This document shows, piece after piece, positions 33,461 to 41,812 of a stretch of 56,100 bases of DNA. This stretch comes from Acidobacteriaceae bacterium (GTDB lineage: Bacteria; Acidobacteriota; Terriglobia; Terriglobales; Acidobacteriaceae). The notes under the pieces are model-generated. The model was not told the DNA's origin. It was given only the letters and a program-made list of their open reading frames with translations, and ran no database searches. The DNA lies in the NCBI GenBank assembly GCA_003138955.1, contig PLHP01000403.1, positions 1,487-57,586 of the forward strand, in the 5' to 3' direction. How positions within the stretch are numbered: position 1 is the stretch's first letter; every line of letters begins with the position of its first letter. A program made the translations under genes and the position numbers.

Positions 33461-34391
33461 CCGGCACCGGGACTCTCTTATGTCCGGAGAGTTCTTCCCC
33501 GGTCTGCAGGATGTCGTCGCGGGCGTAGTCGTCGAAGAAGGCCCAATCCCCCTGTCTCGATCGGATGCCGGGAAGGACTGCCTCCACTAACGCGTTGCCG
33601 GATTTCCCATCGGCCTGGGCCCGGCTGACGGCCGCCCGCAAATCCGCCAAATATTGCCGGAACGTGGAAACGTCCCCCGCGGTGGCGACCTCGCCGTGAC
33701 CCGGCACGAACGTGGACGAGCCGTGCTCGGACTGAAGGGCGGCAAGAGTGCGAACCCAGGATTCGGTCGTGGCGTCGATCAGGTTCGGGAAGTGGTTCTT
33801 CCACAGCAGATCGCCGCAGAACACTACCCTCGCATCAGGCACAAAGACGACAGAATCGCCGCCGGTGTGGCCAGGGTAGTATCGAACCTCAAGGGTTCGA
33901 GTCCCCAGATAAAGATCGATTCGGTCGTCATATACCACATCCGGCAAAGTCAGCGATTGCACCCGGGCCTTGATCTCCGGGGGTATGGGATCGGTCCAGA
34001 ACTTCAAGTTCTCGCTGCGCATCCAGGCGCGCACGTTGCGGTGGGCCACGATGGTAGCGCCCGCGCTGGCAAAGACGTCATTTCCGTTCACGTGGTCGAT
34101 GTGGTAGTGGGTATTGACCACAAAACGGATCGGCAGCGGTGTGATCTTGCGAATCTCTGCCAGAAGTTCCTTGGCTGCTTCCGGATCCTGGAAGGTGTCG
34201 ATGACCGCTACCCCATTATCCCCCACGACAAACCCGGAATTACCAAAGGCCTTCCCGGCATCGCTGGCAATGACCGCCCACACCCCATCGCCGACTTTGC
34301 GGAGCGTGAAGTCTGGAGCACTTGCGGCGGCACTGAAGCACGGCAGCGCAACGAGGACGAGAAACAGCAAGACCAACGACCGGTGTCTCAT
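33438..34391 (-). CDS. Secreted metallo-beta-lactamase-fold hydrolase
   Basis: A 317-residue MBL-fold protein with a signal peptide (RHRSLVLLFLVLVALPCFSAAASA). Zinc ligands are visible: THYHIDHVNG (HxHxDH), YYPGHTGGDSV, VVFCGDLLWKN and FVPGHGEV. Periplasmic MBL proteins of the SoxH or quinoprotein-relay type occur near quinoprotein dehydrogenase genes, and this gene is 570 bases from qhpD, but the family is wide. The start at 34391 was chosen because the signal peptide begins there; the track ORF extends 28 residues upstream. It is convergent with a crotonase remnant. Confidence 0.82.
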   Translation of the reverse strand: MRHRSLVLLFLVLVALPCFSAAASAPDFTLRKVGDGVWAVIASDAGKAFGNSGFVVGDNGVAVIDTFQDPEAAKELLAEIRKITPLPIRFVVNTHYHIDHVNGNDVFASAGATIVAHRNVRAWMRSENLKFWTDPIPPEIKARVQSLTLPDVVYDDRIDLYLGTRTLEVRYYPGHTGGDSVVFVPDARVVFCGDLLWKNHFPNLIDATTESWVRTLAALQSEHGSSTFVPGHGEVATAGDVSTFRQYLADLRAAVSRAQADGKSGNALVEAVLPGIRSRQGDWAFFDDYARDDILQTGEELSGHKRVPVPVSAASPR

Positions 34392-34450
34392 GGTTGAATT
34401 CCTGCCCCAGACAGGATACGCCAGCGAAGCGCGCGGCAACAGCATTACGG

Positions 34451-34739
34451 CGCGTGAAATTCTGGGACAACGCATCGAAGAACATCAACGCCGGTCTGGC
34501 GAAAGATCCTGAGCTGCAAGCCCAGATGGCGTCCCCTATGGGGAAAGTGTACGGGAGTCTCGGGCCATACGCGCGCGCAATCGTTGCTACAGGGGGCTGC
34601 CGAGGTTCGCCAGCGTGTCCTCGGCCCCAACGACCCTGAGACGCTACAGTCAGAAACTGACTTGGCGTGGATCTTACGGCTGCAGGGCCATTCCGTCCAA
34701 ACTGAGACGTTGCTTCGACAGACGCTCGCCAAGCAGTAG
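34451..34739 (+). pseudogene. TPR module remnant (Ser/Thr-kinase-associated type), frameshifted
   Basis: Two plus-strand frames join into a tetratricopeptide segment: first DPELQAQMASPMGKVYGSLGPYARA, then after a frameshift near 34575 EVRQRVLGPNDPETLQSETDLAWILRLQG up to a TAG at 34737-34739. The spacing and the RRVLGPEHPDTL-like phrase are typical of TPR regions fused to acidobacterial kinases. No kinase domain or start is nearby. It fills much of the gap between the MBL gene and had. Confidence 0.7.
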
Positions 34740-34926
34740 TTCGTGATCCTTACCTGTGCCCCCCACAAACCACAGGCCCAGAGAAAAGCAGATGCCGTCG
34801 CCGTTTACGTGCCGACAAGGATGTCAGAGAGGGATGCAGTCTGTGATTCGGCCTTGGATGTGAAATAGAAGAACGGCCAGCGCATCTTCGGAAGCACGCT
34901 CTCCCGCCATCAAATCACAAGCGGAT

Positions 34927-34940
34927 GTGATTGCAATCAC
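34927..34940 (+). promoter_or_regulatory. CRP/FNR-family-like binding site
   Basis: GTGATTGCAATCAC is a perfect 14-bp palindrome. With the preceding T it reads TGTGA-N6-TCAC (CRP-like), and its core TGAT-N4-ATCA is FNR-like. Its centre is about 87 bases before the had start. FNR-type regulators such as AadR control anaerobic benzoate genes elsewhere, so this is a plausible oxygen-response input for the operon. Confidence 0.55.
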
Positions 34941-34980
34941 TTCCTCGATGCCCCAAACCAAGGTACCCTGGCACATTGTT

Positions 34981-34998
34981 TTCGAACGATCGTTCGAA
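34981..34998 (+). promoter_or_regulatory. Perfect 18-bp palindrome, TetR-type operator candidate
   Basis: TTCGAACGATCGTTCGAA lies 22 bases before the had ATG and is a perfect palindrome. The AACGATCGTT core is like many TetR-family operators. Placed between a likely promoter and the ribosome site, a bound repressor would block the had-oah-dch-bcr operon. No TetR gene is in the window. Confidence 0.6.
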
Positions 34999-35019
34999 TT
35001 GTGGGTGAGGAGGCTTCCG

Positions 35020-36135
35020 ATGACGACATCCCAGCCCGCGCCAAGCGCATGCCCCGCCACGAGCAAGGGCCTGAGGTTGGTTGCTAAAGGCCAGTTCGAC
35101 TGGGCCGAAACGGCTCCGGGAGAACTCTCACCTAACGAAGTGATAATCCAGGTAGTGGGCTGCGGCGTTTGCCACACTGACATTGGATTTGCTTACGAGG
35201 GCATTCCCACCCGCCACGCGCTGCCGTTGATCCTGGGACATGAAATCGCTGGCCGTGTCGTGCTAGTTGGGGAGCAGGGTGGAAACTGGATCGGGCGCTG
35301 CGTTATTGTGCCTGCCGTAATTCCCTGCGGCGATTGCGATGCCTGCCGCAGCGGGCGTCCGACCATCTGCCGCAAACAGTTCATGCCGGGCAATGATGCC
35401 GATGGAGGATTTGCGACCTACGTACGGGTACCGGCACGTGGCCTGTGCCCGGTACCCGAAGAACTTCCCAAGGGACTCACCCTGGCGATGCTGTCGGTCG
35501 TCGCGGACGCAGTCACGACTCCGTATGAGGCAATTCGCCGTTCCGGTCTTAAGGCCGACGAAGTCGCGGTGTTTGTCGGAGTCGGTGGCATCGGGGGGTT
35601 CGGAGTGCAAATTGCCGCTGCGCTTGGCGCAGCAGTCGTGGCAATCGACGTTGACGCGGACCGGCTGGAGCTTGCCGCGACGCACGGTGCCGCACTGGCA
35701 CTGAACGCCTGCGAGTGCGCAGATGTGAAGTCGGCCGTGCGGTCTTTCGCCAGGCAGAGTGGCCGGGGCGGGATCGGCCTCAAGATCTTCGAAACCAGCG
35801 GGACGACCGCCGGTCAGCAGACTGCGTTCAGCCTGCTCGATCCGGGTGCTCACCTGGCGATCGTTGGATATACCGCGCAGAAAGTTGAAGTGCGTCTGTC
35901 CAATTTGATGGCCTTCGATGCCACCGCTCGCGGAAATTGGGGATGCCCTCCCGCTCAGTACCCGGACGCGCTGGCCATGGTGCTCGAAGGGAAAATTCAC
36001 ATTCAGCCTTTTGTCGAGATGCACCCACTCGAGGAGGCCCCGCAAGTTCTCGATGCGGTCCATCATCACCAACTCCGTAAGCGAGCGGTACTGGTGCCGC
36101 AGCCGCGGGGCATACAACAAGGAACAAAGCCATGA
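35020..36135 (+). CDS. had: 6-Hydroxycyclohex-1-ene-1-carbonyl-CoA dehydrogenase
   Basis: A 371-residue zinc-type medium-chain alcohol dehydrogenase. The catalytic zinc site shows in VVGCGVCHTDIGF and GHEIAG, the structural zinc in CGDCDACRSGRPTIC, and the NAD site in VGVGGIGGFGVQIAAALGA. Length and position match Had of benzoyl-CoA degradation, which oxidises the 6-hydroxy intermediate to 6-oxocyclohex-1-ene-1-carbonyl-CoA. I start at ATG 35020 with GGAGG six bases upstream; the longer track ORF crosses the operator. It overlaps oah by ATGA and opens the ring-reduction operon. Confidence 0.9.
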   Translation: MTTSQPAPSACPATSKGLRLVAKGQFDWAETAPGELSPNEVIIQVVGCGVCHTDIGFAYEGIPTRHALPLILGHEIAGRVVLVGEQGGNWIGRCVIVPAVIPCGDCDACRSGRPTICRKQFMPGNDADGGFATYVRVPARGLCPVPEELPKGLTLAMLSVVADAVTTPYEAIRRSGLKADEVAVFVGVGGIGGFGVQIAAALGAAVVAIDVDADRLELAATHGAALALNACECADVKSAVRSFARQSGRGGIGLKIFETSGTTAGQQTAFSLLDPGAHLAIVGYTAQKVEVRLSNLMAFDATARGNWGCPPAQYPDALAMVLEGKIHIQPFVEMHPLEEAPQVLDAVHHHQLRKRAVLVPQPRGIQQGTKP

Positions 36136-37238
36136 AAGATCACAACCTGGTGGAACCGCTTTCCCCCGCCGAAATCCTGTTGGAGCGCAGGCCCGCACAC
36201 GATCGCGACGGCGCGAGCGTGAAAGGGCTGCACAATGTGTGGATCACTCTGAACAATCCGCGCGAGCTGAACAGCTACACCACGACGTCGATCAAGGAAG
36301 TTATCCTCGCGTTACGCGAAGCCAGCAACGATCGCGCAGCGGTTGCTGTCGTACTCACGGGCGCGGGCACGCAGGCCTTCTGCACTGGCGGTAACACGCG
36401 CGAGTATGCGGAGATTTATGCCGGGGCCCCCGGCGAGTACCGGCAATACATGCGCTTGTTCAACGATATGGTCAGCGCCGTCCTGAGTTGCGACAAGCCG
36501 GTGATCTGCCGCGTGAACGGCATGCGCGTCGGCGGCGGGCAAGAAATTGGAATGGCCTGCGACTTCTCCGTGGCCAGCGACCTTGCCATATTCGGTCAGG
36601 CCGGACCGAGGCACGGTTCAGCCCCCGATGGCGGCAGCACTGACTTCCTGCCGCTCTTCGTGGGCATAGAGCACGCCATGCTCAGCGCCACGCTATGCGA
36701 GCCGTGGAGCGCGCACTGCTTCTATCGTCTGGGGGGGCTTACGCAGATTGTTCCGGCACTCAAGGTTGACGGCAAATATATGTCCAACCCGCTGGTCGTG
36801 ACCGATCGGGAGTACGACGAGTTTGGTCGCATGGTTTTCGGAGACTGGAAAACGGGAGAAGGCCGAGAGGCGGGGAAAGCTCTGATGTCCAGAGGCATCA
36901 TTGATCTTTCATTGCTGGATAAAGCGGTCGAGGGACTCTGCACGAAGCTGCTGCATACCATGCCTGATTGCCTGACAAAGACTGTCGAGAGTGTGAGGAA
37001 ACACAAACTGGAACATTGGGACCGCAACCGCGAAACCAACCGCGCCTGGCTGGCGCTGAACATGATGACGGAGGCCAATGCCGGTTTTCGGGCTTTCCAC
37101 TACGGCACCCGGCAGCAACGCGAGGTGGACTTCGTCCGGTTGCGTCAGCGTCTAGCAGAGGGCCTGCGCTGGAGCGAGGCGTTGATCGCCGAAATTGCGC
37201 CCTGGGTAGTTCCGGAAACGACAAAGGCAGGACGATGA
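36132..37238 (+). CDS. oah: 6-Oxocyclohex-1-ene-1-carbonyl-CoA hydrolase
   Basis: A 368-residue crotonase of the Oah/BamA type. It is recognised by HNVWITLNNPRELNSYTTTSIKEVI, VLTGAGTQAFCTGGNTREYAEIYAG, RVNGMRVGGGQEIGMACDFSVASDLA and GQAGPRHGSAPDGGSTDFLP, a run unique to this hydrolase. It adds water twice and opens the ring to 3-hydroxypimelyl-CoA. The protein is about 100 residues longer than ordinary crotonases, as expected. It overlaps had and dch by four bases on each side, so the three are translationally coupled. Confidence 0.95.
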   Translation: MKDHNLVEPLSPAEILLERRPAHDRDGASVKGLHNVWITLNNPRELNSYTTTSIKEVILALREASNDRAAVAVVLTGAGTQAFCTGGNTREYAEIYAGAPGEYRQYMRLFNDMVSAVLSCDKPVICRVNGMRVGGGQEIGMACDFSVASDLAIFGQAGPRHGSAPDGGSTDFLPLFVGIEHAMLSATLCEPWSAHCFYRLGGLTQIVPALKVDGKYMSNPLVVTDREYDEFGRMVFGDWKTGEGREAGKALMSRGIIDLSLLDKAVEGLCTKLLHTMPDCLTKTVESVRKHKLEHWDRNRETNRAWLALNMMTEANAGFRAFHYGTRQQREVDFVRLRQRLAEGLRWSEALIAEIAPWVVPETTKAGR

Positions 37239-38017
37239 GCAACCTGAAACTCTCCTTCGAACACGATGGCCAAGTCGCCCGCGTCGCATTGGCTGCGCCC
37301 AAGGCCAACATCGTCGACCAGGCAATGATGGCAGCTTTGGCCGCGGCCTTCGACGACCTGAAGAATCGGCCACACATCAGGGTGATGATTCTTACCGCGG
37401 AAGGCCCGCATTTCAGTTTTGGCGCCAGCGTACAGGAGCACCTGCCCGAGTATGTCAGGACCATGTTGCCGCAGTTCAGCCGACTACTTGGGCAAATGCT
37501 CGAACTGCCGGCGGTCACCCTTGCGGCCGTGCGCGGGCAGTGCCTGGGCGGAGGGTTTGAGCTGGCCCTGGCTTGCGACTTCATCGTCGCGGAAGAAGGC
37601 GCCGGGTTCGCTTGTCCCGAAATCAAGCTGGCAGTTTTCCCGCCCGCGGCGGCTGTGCTACTGCCGGCCCGAATTGGCGTGAGTCGCGCCGCGGAACTCG
37701 TGTTGACCGGAGCTGCATGGAGCGCCGCCCAAGCTGCGGGAGCAGGATTGGTCGTGCAAACCGCGCTCCAAGGACAGCTGGAAGCGACGGTCGAAACCTG
37801 GATCCGCGATCACTTTCTGGCCCGTTCGCCGGTCGCGCTGCGCTATGGCGTACGCGCTGCCCGCCTCCCGCTGCAGCGGGCACGGCAGGAGGACTTGCCG
37901 CAATTGGAGCGCATGTACCTTGACGAGCTCATGGCGGAGTCCGACGCCGTGGAAGGACTGCGCGCCTTTATGGAAAAACGTGAGCCGCAATGGGAGAAGA
38001 GAGGAGAAATCGCGTGA
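37235..38017 (+). CDS. dch: Cyclohexa-1,5-diene-1-carbonyl-CoA hydratase
   Basis: A 260-residue crotonase. Both hydratase glutamates are retained, in GQCLGGGFELALACDF and in FACPEIKLAVFPP. FGASVQEHLPEY matches Dch, which hydrates the dienoyl-CoA made by benzoyl-CoA reductase to the 6-hydroxy-enoyl-CoA that Had oxidises. I start at ATG 37235, overlapping the oah stop; the track ORF begins far inside oah. Its end overlaps bcrC as GTGA. Length is the same as Thauera Dch. Confidence 0.92.
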   Translation: MSNLKLSFEHDGQVARVALAAPKANIVDQAMMAALAAAFDDLKNRPHIRVMILTAEGPHFSFGASVQEHLPEYVRTMLPQFSRLLGQMLELPAVTLAAVRGQCLGGGFELALACDFIVAEEGAGFACPEIKLAVFPPAAAVLLPARIGVSRAAELVLTGAAWSAAQAAGAGLVVQTALQGQLEATVETWIRDHFLARSPVALRYGVRAARLPLQRARQEDLPQLERMYLDELMAESDAVEGLRAFMEKREPQWEKRGEIA

Positions 38018-39183
38018 ACCCTGAACTCGAGCAAATCCTCAGCCGCGCCCAGACCTTGTACGAAGACGTTGACTACAAGGCAGTTGCGGAATGGAAATCG
38101 TGCGCGCCCGGGCGCAGAGCAATCGGGTATATGCCCATTTATGTCCCACGAGAACTGATTCATGCGGCTGGAATGTTGCCGGTCGGCATCTTCGGCGGAG
38201 GCGACCGGCTGGAAATCATCCGCGGCGACGCCTACTTTCAAAGCTACATCTGCCACATTCCTCGCAGCACGATCGAGCTGGCAATATCGGGACGGCTCGA
38301 TATGCTGGACGGCATGTTGTTCCCTTCGATCTGCGATGTCATCCGCAATCTGAGCGGCATGTGGACGATGCTCTTTCCCGGACGCTACGTGCGCTATGTC
38401 GATCTTCCCCAGAACTACGACGCCCGCGTTGGAGGTGAATTTTGGCGGCGGGAATTGACGGCGATGCGCGCGGACATGGCGCGTTTGGCGGGCGGAGAGA
38501 TCTCCGATCAAAATCTCCGCAACAGCATCCGGATCTACAACCAGAACCGCCGCGCGATCCGGGAGCTCTACCAGGCACGCAGTGAATCGCCGTGGCTCTT
38601 TCCCATCGCGCAGGTCTATGCCGTACTGCGCGCCGGCAGTGTGCTGCCGCCGGAGGAGCACACCACGATGGTGCGTCGCTATCTCGAGGTGGCCTCGCAG
38701 GGATCGACCCTTCCTGAGGATCGCAGCCGAGTCGTGCTGACGGGCATGTTCTGTGAACAGCCTCCGCTGGCGTTGCTGATCACCCTGGAACGCGCGGGCT
38801 GTTGGATCGTGGACGACGACCTGTTGCTGGGTTTCCGCTGGTTCACAGGCGAGGTACCCGAGGGGGGTGACGCGATCGAAAACCTGGCGCAAGCCTACCT
38901 GACGCAAAGCGTGGCGACGGCCTCGTGCTATGCGCCCGATGGGCAACGCGGCCGGTGGCTGGTCGATGCCGTGCGGCAGAATCACGCGGATGGCGTCATT
39001 TTTTGCGCTCCGAGTTTTTGCGATCCCGCGCTGCTCGAGCAACCCATGCTGGTCGCCGCCCTGGAGCGCGAACATATTCCCCACACCCAGTTCAAGTACT
39101 CCGAGGATACGGGACAATTCGCCGTCATTCGGGAACAGGCTGGCACCTTTTCGGATTCCATCCGGCTGTGGAGCGAGGCATGA
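38014..39183 (+). CDS. bcrC: Benzoyl-CoA reductase, subunit C
   Basis: A 389-residue HgdB/C-type [4Fe-4S] subunit. It has GYMPIYVPRELIHAAGMLPVG, AYFQSYICHIPRSTIELA, MLFPSICDVIRNLSG and VIFCAPSFCDPALLEQP, with cysteines for the substrate-site cluster shared with BcrB. The GTG at 38014 (GTGA overlap with dch, GAGGAG seven bases upstream) is preferred to the track ATG at 37990. The gene order C-B-A-D and the lengths match the Thauera type, not the Azoarcus BzdNOPQ type. The enzyme dearomatises benzoyl-CoA, coupling two low-potential electrons to ATP hydrolysis. Confidence 0.94.
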   Translation: MNPELEQILSRAQTLYEDVDYKAVAEWKSCAPGRRAIGYMPIYVPRELIHAAGMLPVGIFGGGDRLEIIRGDAYFQSYICHIPRSTIELAISGRLDMLDGMLFPSICDVIRNLSGMWTMLFPGRYVRYVDLPQNYDARVGGEFWRRELTAMRADMARLAGGEISDQNLRNSIRIYNQNRRAIRELYQARSESPWLFPIAQVYAVLRAGSVLPPEEHTTMVRRYLEVASQGSTLPEDRSRVVLTGMFCEQPPLALLITLERAGCWIVDDDLLLGFRWFTGEVPEGGDAIENLAQAYLTQSVATASCYAPDGQRGRWLVDAVRQNHADGVIFCAPSFCDPALLEQPMLVAALEREHIPHTQFKYSEDTGQFAVIREQAGTFSDSIRLWSEA

Positions 39184-40478
39184 CCAAAGACAATGTGCAG
39201 GAATCGACCGTGCAGAAAGAGCGGAGCATGGTCCTGCAGAAGCAACTCATAGGCGACTACTACGATTCTCTGGGACGGGCGCACGAAGAGGGAAAGCGAG
39301 TCGTCTCCACGTTTGTTCCCGGCAATTTGACCGAACTGCTGCGGTCCTTCGATCTGCTTCCGATCCTGCCGGAGATCAACGCGCTGCAGTCCGGCATGCG
39401 CAAGCTTTCCGCCAACTTCATTGCGGAAGCGGAGAAGCACGGGCACAGCGAGGATGTCTGCACATATGTGAAATGCGATATCGGTATGCTGAAGTTGGGC
39501 AACGTAGGTCCCACCGGCGTAAAACTCCCCAATCCCGACCTGCTGCTGCTCTCCTACACGGGATGCTTCACGTTTCTCAAGTGGTTCGAACTTCTGCGCC
39601 AGGAGTATCAATGCCCGGTGGCCATGCTGCACGTGCCGTACCTGGCCAACGGACGCATTGAACCCCACCATGTCGACTACGTGGTGCAGCAGTTGCGCAC
39701 CGAGGTGATCCCGAAACTGGAGCAAGTCAGCGGCCGGCGCTACGATGAGGCTCGACTTTCCGAGATGCTGGCTCTTTCCGCCAAGGCAGAAGACGATTTC
39801 GTGTGGGTGCTGGAGAGCGCGAAAAACGAGCCCTCGCCGATTGATGCGTACTTCGGCGGCGTGTACTACATCGGCCCGATATTCACCGCCTTCCGAGGCA
39901 CGAGTGAGGGTGTCGAGTATTACCGCGTGCTGCGCGAAGAGATTGCGGAACGGATCAAGTTGGGACTTGGTCCTGTCACTCCCGAGGGCACGATGGAGCG
40001 CCAGCGTTATCGCCTAGTGGTGGAAGGCCCGCCCAACTGGACGAGCTTCCGCGAGTTCTGGAAGATGTTCTACGACGAAGGCGCTGTCATAGTTGCCAGC
40101 AGCTATACCAAAGTGGGTGGACTCTACGATCGCGGTTTCCGCCACGACCCCAACCGTCCGCTCGAAAGCCTGGCGGAATACTGCCTGGGCTGCTACACCA
40201 ACCTCGGGCTGCCGGCGCGCGTCGATCTGCTGGAGCGCTACATCCGCGAATACCGCGCCGATGGCTTCATGATCAACAGCGTCAAGAGTTGCAATTCGTT
40301 CAGTGTCGGCCAATTGCTGATGCTGCGGCAACTCGAGCAGCGGACGGGTGTGCCCGGCGGATTCATCGAGAGCGATCTCGTGGATCCACGATATTTTTCG
40401 CCGGCAAACATAAAGAACCGCATTGAGAGCTACCTGCAGATGCTCGAACAAAGGCGAACAGCAGGGGTGACGGCATGA
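39180..40478 (+). CDS. bcrB: Benzoyl-CoA reductase, subunit B
   Basis: A 432-residue HgdB-type subunit. Landmarks are FVPGNLTELLRSFDLLPILPEINALQ, CTYVKCDIGMLKLG, LLLSYTGCFTFLKWFELL, GPPNWTSFREFWKMFYDEG, AEYCLGCYTN and INSVKSCNSFSVGQ. With BcrC it holds the benzoyl-CoA and the active-site cluster. The ATG at 39180 overlaps the bcrC stop; the track start at 38925 is inside bcrC and not real. Thauera BcrB is about 435 residues, nearly identical in length. Confidence 0.95.
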   Translation: MTKDNVQESTVQKERSMVLQKQLIGDYYDSLGRAHEEGKRVVSTFVPGNLTELLRSFDLLPILPEINALQSGMRKLSANFIAEAEKHGHSEDVCTYVKCDIGMLKLGNVGPTGVKLPNPDLLLLSYTGCFTFLKWFELLRQEYQCPVAMLHVPYLANGRIEPHHVDYVVQQLRTEVIPKLEQVSGRRYDEARLSEMLALSAKAEDDFVWVLESAKNEPSPIDAYFGGVYYIGPIFTAFRGTSEGVEYYRVLREEIAERIKLGLGPVTPEGTMERQRYRLVVEGPPNWTSFREFWKMFYDEGAVIVASSYTKVGGLYDRGFRHDPNRPLESLAEYCLGCYTNLGLPARVDLLERYIREYRADGFMINSVKSCNSFSVGQLLMLRQLEQRTGVPGGFIESDLVDPRYFSPANIKNRIESYLQMLEQRRTAGVTA

Positions 40479-41812
40479 GCGTGGTGGAGGTTCTGCTCGG
40501 TATCGATTTGGGCTCGACCACAACCAAGGCCGTCGCGCTTGATCGAACCGGCCGGGTCATTGGCCGCGGCATCACCAACACCCGCAGCAACTATGAAGTC
40601 GCTTCCCAGATCGTTCGCGACGAAGCGCTCGTGCAATCAAGATTTGAACTGGTGCGGCATGCCATGGAAGCCGATCCCGAACTCTCAGGAATTGAAAGTA
40701 AGTTTATTGGATCTCTGGTGCGCAATTTCCGCCAGCGGCAACATCTGGAACAGTTGGAGGGCTTGGAGTCGGCGCTGCACCATGGTGCCGATGCGCCCCG
40801 TTACGCGCCCAACCGGGAGGCAGTCAACGAAATACTCAATCGTATCTGCCAGGCGATGCGGGCGCGCGTTCCCGGCCACTTCAGCGAATTGGCGGTGCGG
40901 AAAAGCGATTTCTTCCGCGATCTGGCCGCAGCCGACTACATGCAGGCCGCGGAACAGTTCAGCGATGCGAAACACGCTTCCTTCGACGTCCTGTGTGGCC
41001 TGTTCGACGCCGCCATCCTGGAGGTCGAGAATGCGGCAGCTGACCGAGCATTTGAACGGCACGCAGGGCCGGCACTGGAGCAGACGCTGGCCGCCGCACC
41101 GGCGGACATCCACGAACGGGAAGCAAGACTGCGTGCTGCCGTTGAGTCGGTGAGATCGCTCGAGCTCCGGGTGCTTGGAATGGTCGGCACGGGCTATGGC
41201 CGGCAACGGCTTCCCTTCCCGAAAGAACAGATCCGCAGCGAGATCCTCTGCCACGGCCTGGGCGCCCATGCCATGTTCGCCGGTACGCGCACGGTGCTCG
41301 ACATTGGTGGCCAGGACACCAAGGCGATTCAGGTTGATGGCACCGGCATCGTCACCAGTTTCCAAATGAATGACCGGTGTGCGGCTGGATGTGGCCGCTA
41401 CTTGGGTTATATCGCCGACGAAATGAACCTCGGCCTGCATGAACTCGGCAGGCTGGCACAGGAGAGCACTTGCAGCGTAAAGATCAACAGCACGTGCACG
41501 GTCTTTGCCGGAGCCGAGCTGCGGGATCGCCTATCGCTGGGGCAGAAGGTGCCGGATATCCTGGCGGGTCTGCACAGGGCGATCATGTTGCGGGCGATGT
41601 CGCTACTGGCGCGTTCCGGAGGAATTTCCGACGAATTCACGTTTACCGGGGGAGTGGCCCGTAACCCCGCTGCGGTTTCCGCCCTGCAAGGCCTGGTCCA
41701 ACAAAACTATGGCGTGCGAACACTCAATATCTCTCCCGAGTCCATCTACACCGGGGCCCTGGGGGCGGCGTTATTCGCGCAGCGCGCTGCCGAAGGAAGG
41801 AATGCGGCATGA
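40475..41812 (+). CDS. bcrA: Benzoyl-CoA reductase ATPase, subunit A
   Basis: A 445-residue ASKHA-fold activase subunit. The ATP site begins GIDLGSTTTKAVALD and continues with LDIGGQDTKAIQ and FTGGVARNPA. The shared [4Fe-4S] ligands lie in NDRCAAGCGRYLG and INSTCTVFAGAEL. The 150-residue insertion after residue 50, absent from the roughly 290-residue Azoarcus BzdP, marks the Thauera subtype. It forms a heterodimer with BcrD and drives electrons into BcrBC by ATP hydrolysis. It overlaps bcrB and bcrD by ATGA on both sides. Confidence 0.95.
   Translation: MSVVEVLLGIDLGSTTTKAVALDRTGRVIGRGITNTRSNYEVASQIVRDEALVQSRFELVRHAMEADPELSGIESKFIGSLVRNFRQRQHLEQLEGLESALHHGADAPRYAPNREAVNEILNRICQAMRARVPGHFSELAVRKSDFFRDLAAADYMQAAEQFSDAKHASFDVLCGLFDAAILEVENAAADRAFERHAGPALEQTLAAAPADIHEREARLRAAVESVRSLELRVLGMVGTGYGRQRLPFPKEQIRSEILCHGLGAHAMFAGTRTVLDIGGQDTKAIQVDGTGIVTSFQMNDRCAAGCGRYLGYIADEMNLGLHELGRLAQESTCSVKINSTCTVFAGAELRDRLSLGQKVPDILAGLHRAIMLRAMSLLARSGGISDEFTFTGGVARNPAAVSALQGLVQQNYGVRTLNISPESIYTGALGAALFAQRAAEGRNAA

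Noticed and set aside
34824-35183. Minus-strand ORF of 119 codons before had
   Set aside because: It overlaps the two palindromes and the had start and has no recognisable content.
38925-39179. N-terminal extension of bcrB in the ORF track
   Set aside because: It lies inside bcrC in another frame, and the ATGA overlap at 39180 gives a BcrB of normal length.
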